A stretch of DNA of 64,000 bases from Streptomyces sp. NBC_01454 (GCF_036227565.1 NZ_CP109460.1:6262001-6326000); one strand, 5' to 3'; counted from the stretch's first letter, positions 1 to 9,644 are shown. Numbers and translations: made by a program. Notes: a model not told the origin generated them from the sequence alone.

Positions 1-783
1 CTGGGCCTGGCCTGCATGCTCACCCCGCTGCGGGACATCCGGATGGGCATCTTCACCGTCGTGCACGCCGTGCTCACCGTGGTCGTCGCCGCCTACTCGC
101 TGATCCTGCGCCGCCAGGACACCCAGCGGCTGCGCGACCTCGCCGCGGTCCGGGCCGCCGAGCGGCTGGAACTGGCGCGGGAGCTGCACGACCTGGTCGC
201 CCACCACGTCACCGGCATCGTCGTCCAGGCCCGCGCCGCCCGCTACACCGCCCTGGAAGGACAGCAGGCCGACGCCACCTTCGAACGGATCGAGGCCTCC
301 GGCAGCGAGGCGCTGGGCGCGATGCGCCGGCTGGTGCGGGTGCTGCGCGAGAACGGGGCCGAGCCCCATCCGGTCGCCGGGCTCGCCGAGGTGCGGGCGC
401 TGACCGACGCGTTCGCCCGCACCGGCCCGCCGGTCGTCCTCGCCGTCGACAGGGGGGTGGCCGACGCGCTGCCGGCCGATGTGGCGGCCGCGGTCTACCG
501 CATCGTGCGCGAGGCGCTGACCAACATCCGCAAGCACGCCGCGGACGCCACGGCGGTACGCATCGGTCTGCGGCCCGTGCCCCTCGGGGCGGAACTGCGC
601 GTCGCCAACGACGGCGGCGCCCCCGCCCGCCTGTGTGAACAGGCCCGCGGCGGCGGCTTCGGCCTGGCCGGACTCACCGAACGGGCCGAGGCGATGGGCG
701 GCCGCCTGGCCGCGGGCCCCTCGGCCGAGGGCGGCTGGGAGCTCACCGCCTTCCTGCCCCTCGACGGCGGCGCACCCGCCTGA
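1..783 (+). CDS. Sensor histidine kinase, C-terminal part (5' end outside window)
   Basis: The reading frame is open from base 1, so the gene begins upstream of the window. What remains is a short hydrophobic stretch (bases 46-110, probably the last membrane helix), a HisKA_3-type dimerisation box with ELHDLVAHHVTGI (phospho-acceptor His at 187-189), and a C-terminal HATPase_c domain with the N-box TNIRKHAADA and glycine-rich GGGFGLAGL. This is the NarL/DesK-type kinase family, which autophosphorylates on His and passes phosphate to a LuxR-type response regulator. No regulator gene lies downstream, so the partner is probably upstream of the window. The family is clear; the signal is unknown. 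Confidence 0.9.
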   Translation: MGLACMLTPLRDIRMGIFTVVHAVLTVVVAAYSLILRRQDTQRLRDLAAVRAAERLELARELHDLVAHHVTGIVVQARAARYTALEGQQADATFERIEASGSEALGAMRRLVRVLRENGAEPHPVAGLAEVRALTDAFARTGPPVVLAVDRGVADALPADVAAAVYRIVREALTNIRKHAADATAVRIGLRPVPLGAELRVANDGGAPARLCEQARGGGFGLAGLTERAEAMGGRLAAGPSAEGGWELTAFLPLDGGAPA

Positions 784-919
784 CGCCGCCCCCGGCGCCC
801 CACCGGCCCCACATCTGTCCAACACCTGCCCCTCCTTTGTCCATGGGCGCACGCCCCGCCCCCGCAGCACGCTGTCCGCCGACAGGCAGCACCGCCGGCG
901 CAACAGGAGGACCGCGCGC

Positions 920-3900
920 GTGAACGGACAGACAGGTGCCCCCCGTGGGCCCCGCCGCAGAACAGTCGTCGCCGCCACCGCGCTCGCCCCGGTCGCCGGG
1001 GCCCTCTCGTCCGGCGCGCACCCCGCCGCGGCCGCCGCCCGGGGCGCCGGGGAGAGGGTGCTGCGCTCCGGCGCGCTGGAGGTCCGTATCGACACCGCCT
1101 TCCCGCGCATCGTCTCCTACACCGACCGCGCCACCGGCGCCGTCCTGCACGGCCAGGACACCCCCCTCACCGAGGTCCTCCTCGACGGCACCGCCCACAC
1201 GCCCCGCGTCACCCACCGCGCCCGCGCCGACCGCGCCACCTACACCCTCGGCTTCGACGGCGGCACCGTGCTCACCGTCGAGATCGCCGTCCGGGAGCGG
1301 CAGGTCACCTGGCGCGTCACCGGCATCACCGACACCCCCGCACTGCGCATCGGCACCCTGGAGATCCCCGGCCTCGCGCTGCTCGGCGTCCGCAGCGACC
1401 AGCCCGGCGCGACCCTGCTCGCCGCCCGTATCGCCCTCGACAAGAACTCCAGCGGCGACACCCTGATCCAGGTCACCGCCGACACCCCCGCCGAGGCTGC
1501 CCCCACCGGATGCGCCTACGCCGTCGTCGCCACCGACGAGCTGGGCGCCGCCGTCGAGACCAACACCGTCCTCGACAAGCCGGCCGGCGCCACCGCCTGG
1601 GAGAACGGCCGGCTGTGGCGGCAGACCCTCCGGGGCGACGGCTTCGTCAAGGCACAGCTGGTCCCCGGCCAGTGGACGCACCGGGCGGCCGGGCAGCCGT
1701 CCGGTGCCACCGAACCGCTGCCGTACGCGACCGTCATCGTCACCGGCGACCGCAACGGCGACGGCCGCGTCGACTGGCAGGACGCCGCCATCGCGCTGCG
1801 CGACATCATGGTCATGCCGCTGGGCGCCGACGCACAGCACCTGCGGGTCGTCCCGCACATCCCCTTCAACTTCGCCAGCCAGGCCACCAACCCGTTCCTC
1901 GCCACCCTCGACAACGTCAAGCGGATCGCCCTGGCCACCGACGGGCTGCGGCAGTTCACCCTCCTCAAGGGCTACCAGTCCGAGGGCCACGACTCCGCCC
2001 ACCCCGACTACGGCGGCAACTACAACGAACGGGCCGGCGGCCTGGCCGGCCTCAACGCCCTGCTGCGCGCCGGAAAGAAGTGGCACAGCGACTTCGCGGT
2101 GCACGTCAACGCCACCGAGTCCTACCCCGTCGCCCACGCCTTCTCCGAGCAGCTCGTCGACAGGAACGACAAGCAGTGGGACTGGCTCGACCAGTCCTAC
2201 CGCATCGACGCCCGCCGCGATCTGGTCTCCGGCGACATCGCCGCCCGCTTCGCGCAGCTGCGCAAGGAGACCGACCCCGCCCTCACCACCCTGTACCTCG
2301 ACGTCTTCCGCGAGTCCGGATGGAACTCCGACCGCCTCCAGCGGCATCTGCGCGACCAGGGCTGGCAGATCACCACCGAATGGGGCCACGGCCTGGAGCG
2401 CTCCGCACTGTGGTCGCACTGGGCCAACGAGACCGACTACGGCCCCGACACCTCCCGCGGCATCAACTCCCGGCTGATCCGCTTCCTGCGCAACCACCAC
2501 AAGGACGTCTTCGCGAACAAGTGGCCCACGCTGCTGGGCAGCGGCCGGATGGGCAACTTCGAGGGCTGGACCGGCAAGATCGACTGGAACGCGTTCCACA
2601 CGATCATCTGGACCGACGCACTGCCCGCCAAATACCTCCAGGCGTACCCGATCAAGACCTGGGGCCCGCACGAGATCACCTTCGAGGGCCCCACCAGGAC
2701 CTCCGTCAGCGACGCCGCCCCCGCGACGGGGGACTCCGCGCCGCGGAGCGGCACCCGCACGATCGTCACCGACGGCCGGCTGGTCTACGACGACGGCACC
2801 TACCTGCTGCCCTGGGAACCCCGCAACGCCACCGACCCGGCCAAGCTCTACCACTACCACCCCCGCGGCGGCACCACCCGCTGGACGCTGCCCCGCGGCT
2901 GGTCCGGCGCCCGCTGTGTATACGTCTACCGGCTCACCGACCAGGGCCGCACCCAGGAGACCCGGGTCCCGGTCCGCGACGGCACGATCACCCTCACCGC
3001 CCGGCCCGGCGTGGCATACGTCGTCCACCGCCACCGGGCCCCGGCGCAGGGCGACCCCCGCTGGGGCGAGGGCACCCCGCTCACCGACCCCGGCTTCCAC
3101 GCGGGAAACCTGACCGCCTGGCGGACCACCGGCCCCGCCTCGGTCCGGCGCAGCGCGCTCGGCGACTACGAACTGGTCATCGGCGCGGGCGCCGCCGCCA
3201 CCGTCGCCCAGCACCTCCGCCGCCTCGCCCCCGGCAGCTACGCCGCCTCCGTACAGATCGAGGTCGGCGCCACGGCGGGGGAGCGGCGCCGGGCCGGCCT
3301 GGAGGTCCGCACCGCCGACGGCGTCACCGCCGCCAACTGGACGGACACCTCCACCGCCGGCAACTACGTGGCGGCGGACCGCAAAGCCGGCACCCGCTTC
3401 CAGCGACTGTTCACCCACTTCACCGTCCCCGACGGCGGCGGCCCGGTCACCCTCGCGCTCACCGCGGCGGCCGGCCGGGCCCGGGTCCGGTTCGACAACG
3501 TACGCGTCGTCCCCGCCGCACGGACCACCCGGAAGACCACCCTGGTCCACGAGGACTTCGCGCACGTCCCCCAGGGCTGGGGCGTCTTCGTCAAGGGTGA
3601 CGCGGGCGGCAGCACCGACCCCCGCACCCATCTCGCCCAGCGGCACGCCCGCTTCACCCAGCGGGGCTGGAACGGCAAGGCGATCGACGACGTCCTCGAG
3701 GGCGGCCAGTCGCTCAAGTCACGCGGCGAGAACACCGGGCTGGTGTACCGCACCGTCCCGCACACCGTCCGCTTCACCCCCGGCCGCCGCTACCGGGTCA
3801 CCTTCCGCTTCGAGAACGAGAAGGCCGGCCAGTACGCCTGGGTCACCGCCGTCGACGAGCCCGCGCCCCGCGAACTGACCCGCAGCCCGCTCCCCGTGGC

Positions 3901-4033
3901 GACTGAACCCGTCACCCACACCTACGAGTTCACCGCGCCCGACCGCGGCGAGGCATGGGCGGGACTGCGCAAGGTGGGCGACGACGGGACGGCGGAGTTC
4001 GTCCTGGACATGTTCGAGGTGCGCGAGGTGTAG
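920..4033 (+). CDS. Secreted endo-alpha-N-acetylgalactosaminidase, GH101 family
   Basis: A 1037-aa secreted glycoside hydrolase. The GTG at 920 is chosen because AGGAGG lies at 905-910 and the protein then opens with an Arg-rich, hydrophobic, Ala-rich signal peptide (PRRRTVVAAT, possibly Tat). GH101 enzymes release the core-1 disaccharide Gal-beta-1,3-GalNAc from Ser/Thr of mucin-type glycoproteins. Family-like segments are visible: an N-terminal beta-sandwich, then the catalytic barrel with HIPFNFASQATNPF, DFAVHVNATESYP, TLYLDVFRESGW (likely Asp nucleophile) and ITTEWGHGLE (likely Glu acid/base), then C-terminal beta-sandwich, probably carbohydrate-binding, domains. It ends at a hairpin shared with the convergent GH35 gene. 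The family call is confident; the catalytic residues are assigned by eye. Confidence 0.85.
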   Translation: MNGQTGAPRGPRRRTVVAATALAPVAGALSSGAHPAAAAARGAGERVLRSGALEVRIDTAFPRIVSYTDRATGAVLHGQDTPLTEVLLDGTAHTPRVTHRARADRATYTLGFDGGTVLTVEIAVRERQVTWRVTGITDTPALRIGTLEIPGLALLGVRSDQPGATLLAARIALDKNSSGDTLIQVTADTPAEAAPTGCAYAVVATDELGAAVETNTVLDKPAGATAWENGRLWRQTLRGDGFVKAQLVPGQWTHRAAGQPSGATEPLPYATVIVTGDRNGDGRVDWQDAAIALRDIMVMPLGADAQHLRVVPHIPFNFASQATNPFLATLDNVKRIALATDGLRQFTLLKGYQSEGHDSAHPDYGGNYNERAGGLAGLNALLRAGKKWHSDFAVHVNATESYPVAHAFSEQLVDRNDKQWDWLDQSYRIDARRDLVSGDIAARFAQLRKETDPALTTLYLDVFRESGWNSDRLQRHLRDQGWQITTEWGHGLERSALWSHWANETDYGPDTSRGINSRLIRFLRNHHKDVFANKWPTLLGSGRMGNFEGWTGKIDWNAFHTIIWTDALPAKYLQAYPIKTWGPHEITFEGPTRTSVSDAAPATGDSAPRSGTRTIVTDGRLVYDDGTYLLPWEPRNATDPAKLYHYHPRGGTTRWTLPRGWSGARCVYVYRLTDQGRTQETRVPVRDGTITLTARPGVAYVVHRHRAPAQGDPRWGEGTPLTDPGFHAGNLTAWRTTGPASVRRSALGDYELVIGAGAAATVAQHLRRLAPGSYAASVQIEVGATAGERRRAGLEVRTADGVTAANWTDTSTAGNYVAADRKAGTRFQRLFTHFTVPDGGGPVTLALTAAAGRARVRFDNVRVVPAARTTRKTTLVHEDFAHVPQGWGVFVKGDAGGSTDPRTHLAQRHARFTQRGWNGKAIDDVLEGGQSLKSRGENTGLVYRTVPHTVRFTPGRRYRVTFRFENEKAGQYAWVTAVDEPAPRELTRSPLPVATEPVTHTYEFTAPDRGEAWAGLRKVGDDGTAEFVLDMFEVREV

Positions 4034-4044
4034 GGGGATGGCGG

Positions 4045-4080
4045 GCCGTGGGGGGCGGGGCCGGCCCGCCCCCTCACGGC
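4045..4080. terminator. Bidirectional terminator between convergent GH101 and GH35 genes
   Basis: The arms GCCGTG-GGGGGCGGG (4045-4059) and CCCGCCCCC-T-CACGGC (4065-4080) pair over 15 bp with one bulged base and a 5-nt loop. The hairpin lies between the stop codons of two convergent genes. Confidence 0.7.
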
Positions 4081-4084
4081 TCCC

Positions 4085-5896
4085 TCAGCTCCCCGCCGCG
4101 CAGGCAGACAGACCGGGCGCCCCCGGCCCTTCCCCCACGAGGGCCGGGGCGCCCTCCCACTCCCACAGCAGCAACTCGTTGCCGCCCTCGCGCAGCACCG
4201 GGCCGGGCACATACAGGGTCCGCTGCGGGCCGACCGACCGATACCGCCCCAGGCAGAACCCGTTGAGCCAGGCGAACCCGTGACGCCAGCCCGGCAGCGC
4301 GAGCTCCGCGTCCCCGGCCCGCCCGGCCACCGTCACCGTGCCCCGGTACAGCCCCGCGGCCCCACCGGCCTCCGCCACCCCACGGAACGGCACCTTCGCC
4401 ACCGCCCCCGCCTCCTCCAGCGCGTCCAGCCGCAGCCCCCGCGACCGCACCCCGTGCAGATACTGCCGCTCGTGCAGCAGCCCGCCCACGATCCCCTTCG
4501 ACTCGGCAAGCCGCGGCCCGTAGTTGACCCGCCCCAGCGACCCCACCCACAACTCCACCGATGCCGCCCCCGCCACCTCGCCGAGCAGCACCTCCCCGCC
4601 GTCCACCACGGCCCGGCGCTCCCCGTCGACGCACACCACCGCCCGGTCCCGCAGTCCCGTCACCCGCAGCGGATACCGGCCCCGCGACCCGGGCACCGTC
4701 ACCTGATAGCGCACCACCCCCCGGTCCACGCCCAGCTCCTCGAACGTCGCCGGATGGCCCGCCTCGACCTCCGCACCGCCCAGCGCCGCCATCACCCCCT
4801 CCGCCGGCGCCCATCGGTCCACCACCGCGCGCGCCGGAGCCGACAGCACCGGCTCCGGTTCCGGCACTGGCGGCAGCGGCCCGTCCGCCCACTCGGCGAG
4901 CACCTCCCGGAACCGCCAGAACTTCTCCGTCGGCCGCCCCCGCTCGTCGACCGGTGCCCCGTAGTCGTACGAGGTGACCGTCGCCCGCAGCTCCCCGTCG
5001 TGCAGTGCACCCGACCGGTTGGCCCCCGCCCACCCGCCGAAGCTCGTCCCGCCGTGCGCCATATAGACATTGACCGATGCCCCGCACTCCAGGATCTCGC
5101 GCAGCGCCGCCGCCGCGTCCCGCGCGGAGCGCGGCGCCGGCGCCCGCCCCCAGTGCGCGAACCACCCGCACCAGAACTCCATGCACATCAGCGGCCCCGC
5201 CGGCCGGTGGCGCCGCAGCGCCGCGAACGCCTCCCGCGCGCCGGAACCGAAGTTGACGGTGGCCAGCGCCCCCGGCACCGACCCCGCGCCCAGCATGTGG
5301 TCCTCGGGCCCGTCCGACGTGCACAGCGGCACCCGCACCCCCCGCGCACGCAGCCGCTCCACCAGCCACTCCAGATACGCGCCGTCGCTGCCGTACGAGC
5401 CGTACTCGTTCTCCACCTGAACCATCAGCACCGGCCCGCCACCCGGGCCGCCGGGCCCCGATGCCGCTGTGCACTGACGCGCCACGACCTGCGGCAGCAA
5501 TCGCTCCCACCAGCGGTCCACGGCCCGCAGATACCCCGCGTCCCGCGTCCGCACCCGCCGGCCCAGCGGCCCGGTCAGCCACTCCGGCAGCCCGCCGTTC
5601 TCCCACTCCGCGCAGATGTACGGCCCCGGGCGGACGATCGCCCACAGCCCCGCCGCCCGCACCGCGTCCAAAAACCGCCCCAGCACCTCCGGGTCCCTGA
5701 ACTCCCCGGGCCGCGGCTCGTGCAGATTCCACGGCACATAGGTCTCCACACAGTTCAGGCCCATCGCCCGGAGCATCGCCAGCCGGTGGCCCCACTGCGC
5801 CTCGTGCACCCGGAAGTAGTGCAGCGCCCCGGACAGCAGCCGCACCGGCCGCCCGTCCAGCAGGAAGTCCCGCTCGCCCACCTCGAACCGCGTCAC
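4085..5896 (-). CDS. Beta-galactosidase, GH35 family
   Basis: A 603-aa GH35 beta-galactosidase that removes terminal beta-galactose, with no signal peptide, so probably cytoplasmic. GH35 landmarks occur in order: SGALHYFRVH, NCVETYVPWNLHEP, RPGPYICAEWENGGLP, VQVENEYGSYG (catalytic acid/base Glu in the NEY motif) and CMEFWCGWF (nucleophile Glu in MEFW). The C-terminal part matches the jelly-roll domains typical of the family. I chose the GTG at 5896 because the conserved fold begins just after it (VTRFEVGERDFLLDG) and a GGGCGGGG stretch precedes it; an upstream in-frame start at 5959 would add 21 residues. It is divergent from the AraC regulator and convergent with GH101, consistent with hydrolysing the disaccharide released by GH101. 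Confidence 0.92.
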   Translation of the reverse strand: MTRFEVGERDFLLDGRPVRLLSGALHYFRVHEAQWGHRLAMLRAMGLNCVETYVPWNLHEPRPGEFRDPEVLGRFLDAVRAAGLWAIVRPGPYICAEWENGGLPEWLTGPLGRRVRTRDAGYLRAVDRWWERLLPQVVARQCTAASGPGGPGGGPVLMVQVENEYGSYGSDGAYLEWLVERLRARGVRVPLCTSDGPEDHMLGAGSVPGALATVNFGSGAREAFAALRRHRPAGPLMCMEFWCGWFAHWGRAPAPRSARDAAAALREILECGASVNVYMAHGGTSFGGWAGANRSGALHDGELRATVTSYDYGAPVDERGRPTEKFWRFREVLAEWADGPLPPVPEPEPVLSAPARAVVDRWAPAEGVMAALGGAEVEAGHPATFEELGVDRGVVRYQVTVPGSRGRYPLRVTGLRDRAVVCVDGERRAVVDGGEVLLGEVAGAASVELWVGSLGRVNYGPRLAESKGIVGGLLHERQYLHGVRSRGLRLDALEEAGAVAKVPFRGVAEAGGAAGLYRGTVTVAGRAGDAELALPGWRHGFAWLNGFCLGRYRSVGPQRTLYVPGPVLREGGNELLLWEWEGAPALVGEGPGAPGLSACAAGS

Positions 5897-6007
5897 GTCA
5901 CCCCGCCCTTGCGTCGTCTCCCGTGCGCCGCCGGCCCGGCGTGCCCGGTCTCCGGTCACCCTCGCCCTCTGGCGGTGTGACGGTCCATGGACAAAGATCG
6001 GATCTGT

Positions 6008-6030
6008 TTGGACGGTTGGACGGTTCGACG
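6008..6030 (+). promoter_or_regulatory. Tandem half-sites between GH35 gene and AraC gene
   Basis: Two perfect octamers TTGGACGG (6008-6015 and 6016-6023) are followed by a partial third copy TTCGACG (6024-6030). They lie in the 173-bp divergent intergenic region, about 40 nt before the AraC-type start and 112 nt before the GH35 start. Direct repeats of this kind are typical of AraC-family binding, so this is a candidate operator for the adjacent regulator. Confidence 0.4.
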
Positions 6031-6069
6031 CAGCGGTACGGACAGGCCGTCGGCGACGGGAGGCCGGAC

Positions 6070-6948
6070 GTGTACCACACCTGGATGCGGTACTTCACAC
6101 CGAACCCGGTCCATCACCGGCTCGGCCTGGTGTGCCTGGGCGTCGGCCTTCAGCACGGCACCCTGCCCCCGGTCGGCCCGCGCACCCTCGACCACCACGT
6201 CGCCATCGTCATCAGCGCCGGCCGCGGCTGGTGCACCACCCCCGACGGCCGCCGCCACCCGGTCACCGCCCCCGCCCTCCTGTGGATCACACCGGGCGTG
6301 GAGCACCACTACGGGGCCGACCCCGAGACCGGCTGGGACGAAAGCTTCGTCGACTTCACCGGCCCCGCCGCCGAGACCTACACCGAACTCGGCTACATCG
6401 AACGGGACCGCCCCCTCGTCCCGCTCGCGGACACCGGCCCGGCGCGCGCGGCCGTGGGACGCATCGCCCGGGCCGCACGGCGCGGCAACCCCCTCCTGGA
6501 GGTGGAGACCTCCGCCGCCGTCCACGAACTCCTCGTCGTCCTGCGCCGGGCCCGGGCCGATACGGACGCCCGGGGCGAACCCGTCCTGACGGCGCTGGCC
6601 CGCGACGCGTTCCTGCCGCTCTCCGTCGCCGAGCACGCCGCCCGGCACGGCATGACCCCCGCGGAACTCCGCACGGCCGTCCGCCGCGGTGCCGGCTGCA
6701 GCCCCAAGGACTACCTGCTGGGGATCCGCCTGGGCCGCGCCAAGGAACTCCTCGCGGGAACCGAACTGCCGGTGGCCGCCGTGGCCCGCCGGGTCGGCTA
6801 CGACGACCCGGCCTACTTCAGCCGCCTGTTCACCCGCCGCGTCGGCACCGCCCCGGTCCGCTTCCGCGACCACCAGGTCCACAGCGTGCCGGGCGGCTGG
6901 TCCACACAGATCCCCGACCCGGACGACCCACCGCTGGTCAGCGGCTGA
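6070..6948 (+). CDS. AraC-family transcriptional regulator
   Basis: A 292-aa regulator with an N-terminal AraC_binding cupin (about residues 15-150, with VAIVISAGRGWCTTPDG and LLWITPGVEHHYG) and a C-terminal double helix-turn-helix (about 185-275, ending RLGRAKELLAGTELPVAAVARR then VGYDDPAYFSRLFTRRVGTAP, the classical AraC signature). The GTG at 6070 has GGGAGG at 6058-6063, spacing 6, and is preferred over in-frame starts upstream. The gene diverges from the GH35 beta-galactosidase across tandem TTGGACGG repeats, so it most likely controls that gene in response to a sugar. The ligand is not known. Confidence 0.9.
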   Translation: MYHTWMRYFTPNPVHHRLGLVCLGVGLQHGTLPPVGPRTLDHHVAIVISAGRGWCTTPDGRRHPVTAPALLWITPGVEHHYGADPETGWDESFVDFTGPAAETYTELGYIERDRPLVPLADTGPARAAVGRIARAARRGNPLLEVETSAAVHELLVVLRRARADTDARGEPVLTALARDAFLPLSVAEHAARHGMTPAELRTAVRRGAGCSPKDYLLGIRLGRAKELLAGTELPVAAVARRVGYDDPAYFSRLFTRRVGTAPVRFRDHQVHSVPGGWSTQIPDPDDPPLVSG

Positions 6949-7019
6949 CCGGGGCCGCCGCCCGGGCCGGCCCGCCAAACCGCGTGCAGCCCGCACCGAC
7001 CGTACGGCAGCATGACCCC

Positions 7020-9572
7020 ATGCCCGCACTGCAGCGCGACGAGGCGCAGACCCGAGCCCGACTCATCGACGTCCACCACTACGACATCGCACTCGACCTC
7101 ACCCGAGGCGCGGACCGGTTCGGGTCCCGTACGGTCATCCGGTTCACCGCACGCACCGCCGGCGACACCTTCGTCGAGGTCAAGCCCGACGAACTGCACT
7201 CCGCCACCCTTGACGGCCGTCCCCTGGACCCCGCCGCCCTGGACGACAACCGCCTCCCGCTCACCGGCCTGGCCCCCGGCGCCCACGAACTGCGCCTGGA
7301 CACCACCATGCGCTACTCCCGCACCGGCGAGGGCATGCACCGCTTCACCGACCCCGCCGACGGCGAGAGCTACGTCTACACCCAGCTGTTCCTCGACGAC
7401 ATCCAACGTGTCTTCGGCGCCTTCGACCAGCCCGACCTCAAGGCCGTCTTCGCCCTCACCGTCACCGCCCCCACCGACTGGACCGTCCTCGGCAACGGCA
7501 TCGCCACCCAGGGCGGCCCCGGCCACTGGACCCTCGCTCCCACCCCCCGCATCAGCACCTACCTCGTCGCCGTCGCCGCCGGCCCCTGGCACTCCCTGCG
7601 CACCGAACACGCCGGGCTGCCCTTCGGCCTCCACTGCCGCCGCTCGCTCGCCCCCCACCTCGACGCCGACGCCGAGGAACTCTTCGGCCTCACCCGCCGC
7701 TGCTTCGACCGCTACCACGAGATCTTCGAGGAGCCCTACCCCTTCGACTCCTACGACCAGGCGTTCGTCCCCGAATTCAACGCCGGCGCCATGGAGAACC
7801 CCGGACTGGTCACCTTCCGCGACGAGTTCGTCTACCGCTCGGCGGTCACCGACACCGAACGCCAGACCCGCGGCATGGTCATCTCCCACGAAATGGCCCA
7901 CATGTGGTTCGGCGACCTGGTCACCCTCCAGTGGTGGGACGACATCTGGCTCAACGAGTCCTTCGCCGAATACATGGGCTACCAGGTCCTGTCCGAGGCC
8001 ACCCGCTTCACCGACACCTGGACCGACTTCGCCGTCGCCCGCAAGGGCTGGGGCTACGACGCCGACCAGCGGCCCTCCACCCACCCCGTCGCCCCCGCCC
8101 CCGATGATGTCCCCGACACCGCCTCCGCCCTCCTCAACTTCGACGGCATCTCCTACGCCAAGGGCGCCTCCGCCCTGCGCCAGCTCGTCGCCTGGATGGG
8201 GGAGAAAGACTTTCTCGCCGGCATCAACGACCACTTCGCCCGGCACCGCTTCGGCAACGCCACCCTCGCCGACTTCATCGACTCCCTCGGCCGCGCCACC
8301 GACCGCGACGTCCACGCCTGGGCCCAGCACTGGCTGCGCACCACCGGAGTCGACACCCTCACCCCCGAGCCCGGCACCACCGACGGCTCCTGGCACGTCG
8401 ACGTCCACCACAGCGGCAGCCGCCCGCACCGCATCGCGGTCGGCGCCTACGACCAGGACCTCACCGACCCCGGCCGCCGCGTCCTGCGCGACCGCTTCGC
8501 GCTCGACATCCCCGCCGAGGAGGGCCGCACCCGCCGCGCCTTCCCCAAGCCCACCCCCGACCTGCTCGTCCTCAACGACGGCGACCTCACCTACGCCAAG
8601 GTCCGCTTCGACCCCGCCTCCTGGCAGACCGTCGCCCGCTCCCTGTCCGGCCTGCCCGACCCGCTCACCCGCGCCGTCGTCTGGAACGCCGCCCGCGACA
8701 TGGTCCGCGACGGCGCCCTTGCCCCCACCGCCTACCTCGACGCCGCCCGCACCCACCTCCCGCACGAAACCGACCTCGCGATCATCCAGGGCGTCCTCGC
8801 CTTCGCCCGCACCCAGATCGCCGACCACTACCTCCCCTCCGCCGACCGCCACACCGCCCTGACCACCCTCACCGCCCTCAGCCGCGACATCCTCCGCCGC
8901 ACCGAAGGCCCCGCACACGGCGCCGAGGCAGGCCTCAGGCTCACCGCCGTACGGGCCTTCATCGACAGCGCCACCACCCCCGAAGGGCTCCAGGACTGGC
9001 TCGACGACGGCAGCGTCCCCGGCGGCCCCCACCTCGACCCCGAACTGCGCTGGCGCATCCTCGGCCGGCTCGCCACCCTCGGCGCCGCCCCCACCGACGA
9101 ACTCCGCACGGCCATCGACGCCGAACTCACCCGCGACCCCGGCGCCACCGGCCGCGAAGGCGCCGCCCGCTGCCGCGCCGCCCTCCCCGACCCCGCCGCC
9201 AAACAGGCCGCCTGGGACGCCCTGTTCACCACCGACGAGACCGGCGAGAAACCAGCCCTGTCCAACTACCTCTTCATCGCCACCGCGGGCGGCTTCTGGG
9301 CACCCGAACAGCACGAGCTGCTGCGCCCCTACGTGGCCCGCTACTTCGACGAGGTCCCCGCCCTCGCCGCCGCGCGCGGCCCCGCCCTCGCCGCCGCCGC
9401 CGGCCGCCATGCCTTCCCCGCCACCTTCGTCGAGGAGGAGACCCTGCGCCGGGGAGAGGCCTGCCTCGCCGACGGAGACCCGCCCTCCGCCCTGCGCCGC
9501 AAGCTCGTCGACCAGCTCGACGACCTGCGGCGGGCGCTGAGGATACGCGCGACGGCCGACGGCGGCCGGTAA
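7020..9572 (+). CDS. pepN: Aminopeptidase N, M1 zinc metallopeptidase
   Basis: An 850-aa cytoplasmic M1 aminopeptidase that removes N-terminal residues from peptides. The exopeptidase motif GAMEN is at residues 256-260, the zinc motif HEMAH at 290-294, and the third ligand Glu lies in WLNESFAEY. The C-terminal half matches the ERAP1_C-like helical domain. Length is normal for the actinobacterial enzyme. The ATG at 7020 gives MPALQRDEAQTRARLI, the usual family N-terminus. It follows the AraC gene by about 70 bp and is closed by a strong hairpin. Confidence 0.95.
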   Translation: MPALQRDEAQTRARLIDVHHYDIALDLTRGADRFGSRTVIRFTARTAGDTFVEVKPDELHSATLDGRPLDPAALDDNRLPLTGLAPGAHELRLDTTMRYSRTGEGMHRFTDPADGESYVYTQLFLDDIQRVFGAFDQPDLKAVFALTVTAPTDWTVLGNGIATQGGPGHWTLAPTPRISTYLVAVAAGPWHSLRTEHAGLPFGLHCRRSLAPHLDADAEELFGLTRRCFDRYHEIFEEPYPFDSYDQAFVPEFNAGAMENPGLVTFRDEFVYRSAVTDTERQTRGMVISHEMAHMWFGDLVTLQWWDDIWLNESFAEYMGYQVLSEATRFTDTWTDFAVARKGWGYDADQRPSTHPVAPAPDDVPDTASALLNFDGISYAKGASALRQLVAWMGEKDFLAGINDHFARHRFGNATLADFIDSLGRATDRDVHAWAQHWLRTTGVDTLTPEPGTTDGSWHVDVHHSGSRPHRIAVGAYDQDLTDPGRRVLRDRFALDIPAEEGRTRRAFPKPTPDLLVLNDGDLTYAKVRFDPASWQTVARSLSGLPDPLTRAVVWNAARDMVRDGALAPTAYLDAARTHLPHETDLAIIQGVLAFARTQIADHYLPSADRHTALTTLTALSRDILRRTEGPAHGAEAGLRLTAVRAFIDSATTPEGLQDWLDDGSVPGGPHLDPELRWRILGRLATLGAAPTDELRTAIDAELTRDPGATGREGAARCRAALPDPAAKQAAWDALFTTDETGEKPALSNYLFIATAGGFWAPEQHELLRPYVARYFDEVPALAAARGPALAAAAGRHAFPATFVEEETLRRGEACLADGDPPSALRRKLVDQLDDLRRALRIRATADGGR

Positions 9573-9590
9573 CCGCCGCCCGGCACCCAC

Positions 9591-9622
9591 GGGTGCCGCC
9601 GGACCGGCAGCCGGCGGCACCC
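9591..9622 (+). terminator. Terminator after pepN
   Basis: A perfect 12-bp stem GGGTGCCGCCGG / CCGGCGGCACCC with an 8-nt loop (9603-9610) starts 18 nt after the pepN stop. Its left arm overlaps an alternative smaller hairpin at 9581-9598. Confidence 0.75.
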
Positions 9623-9644
9623 GCACCTCCGCGGTAAACATCCG

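Noticed and set aside
635..919. Longer N-terminus for the GH101 protein
   Set aside because: The frame is open upstream, but AGGAGG and the signal peptide both point to GTG 920; the upstream part overlaps the histidine kinase.
743..3646. Very long open frames antisense to the GH101 gene and to other high-GC genes
   Set aside because: Gly/Val/Ala/Asp-rich shadow frames produced by GC-rich third positions; no domains or translation signals.
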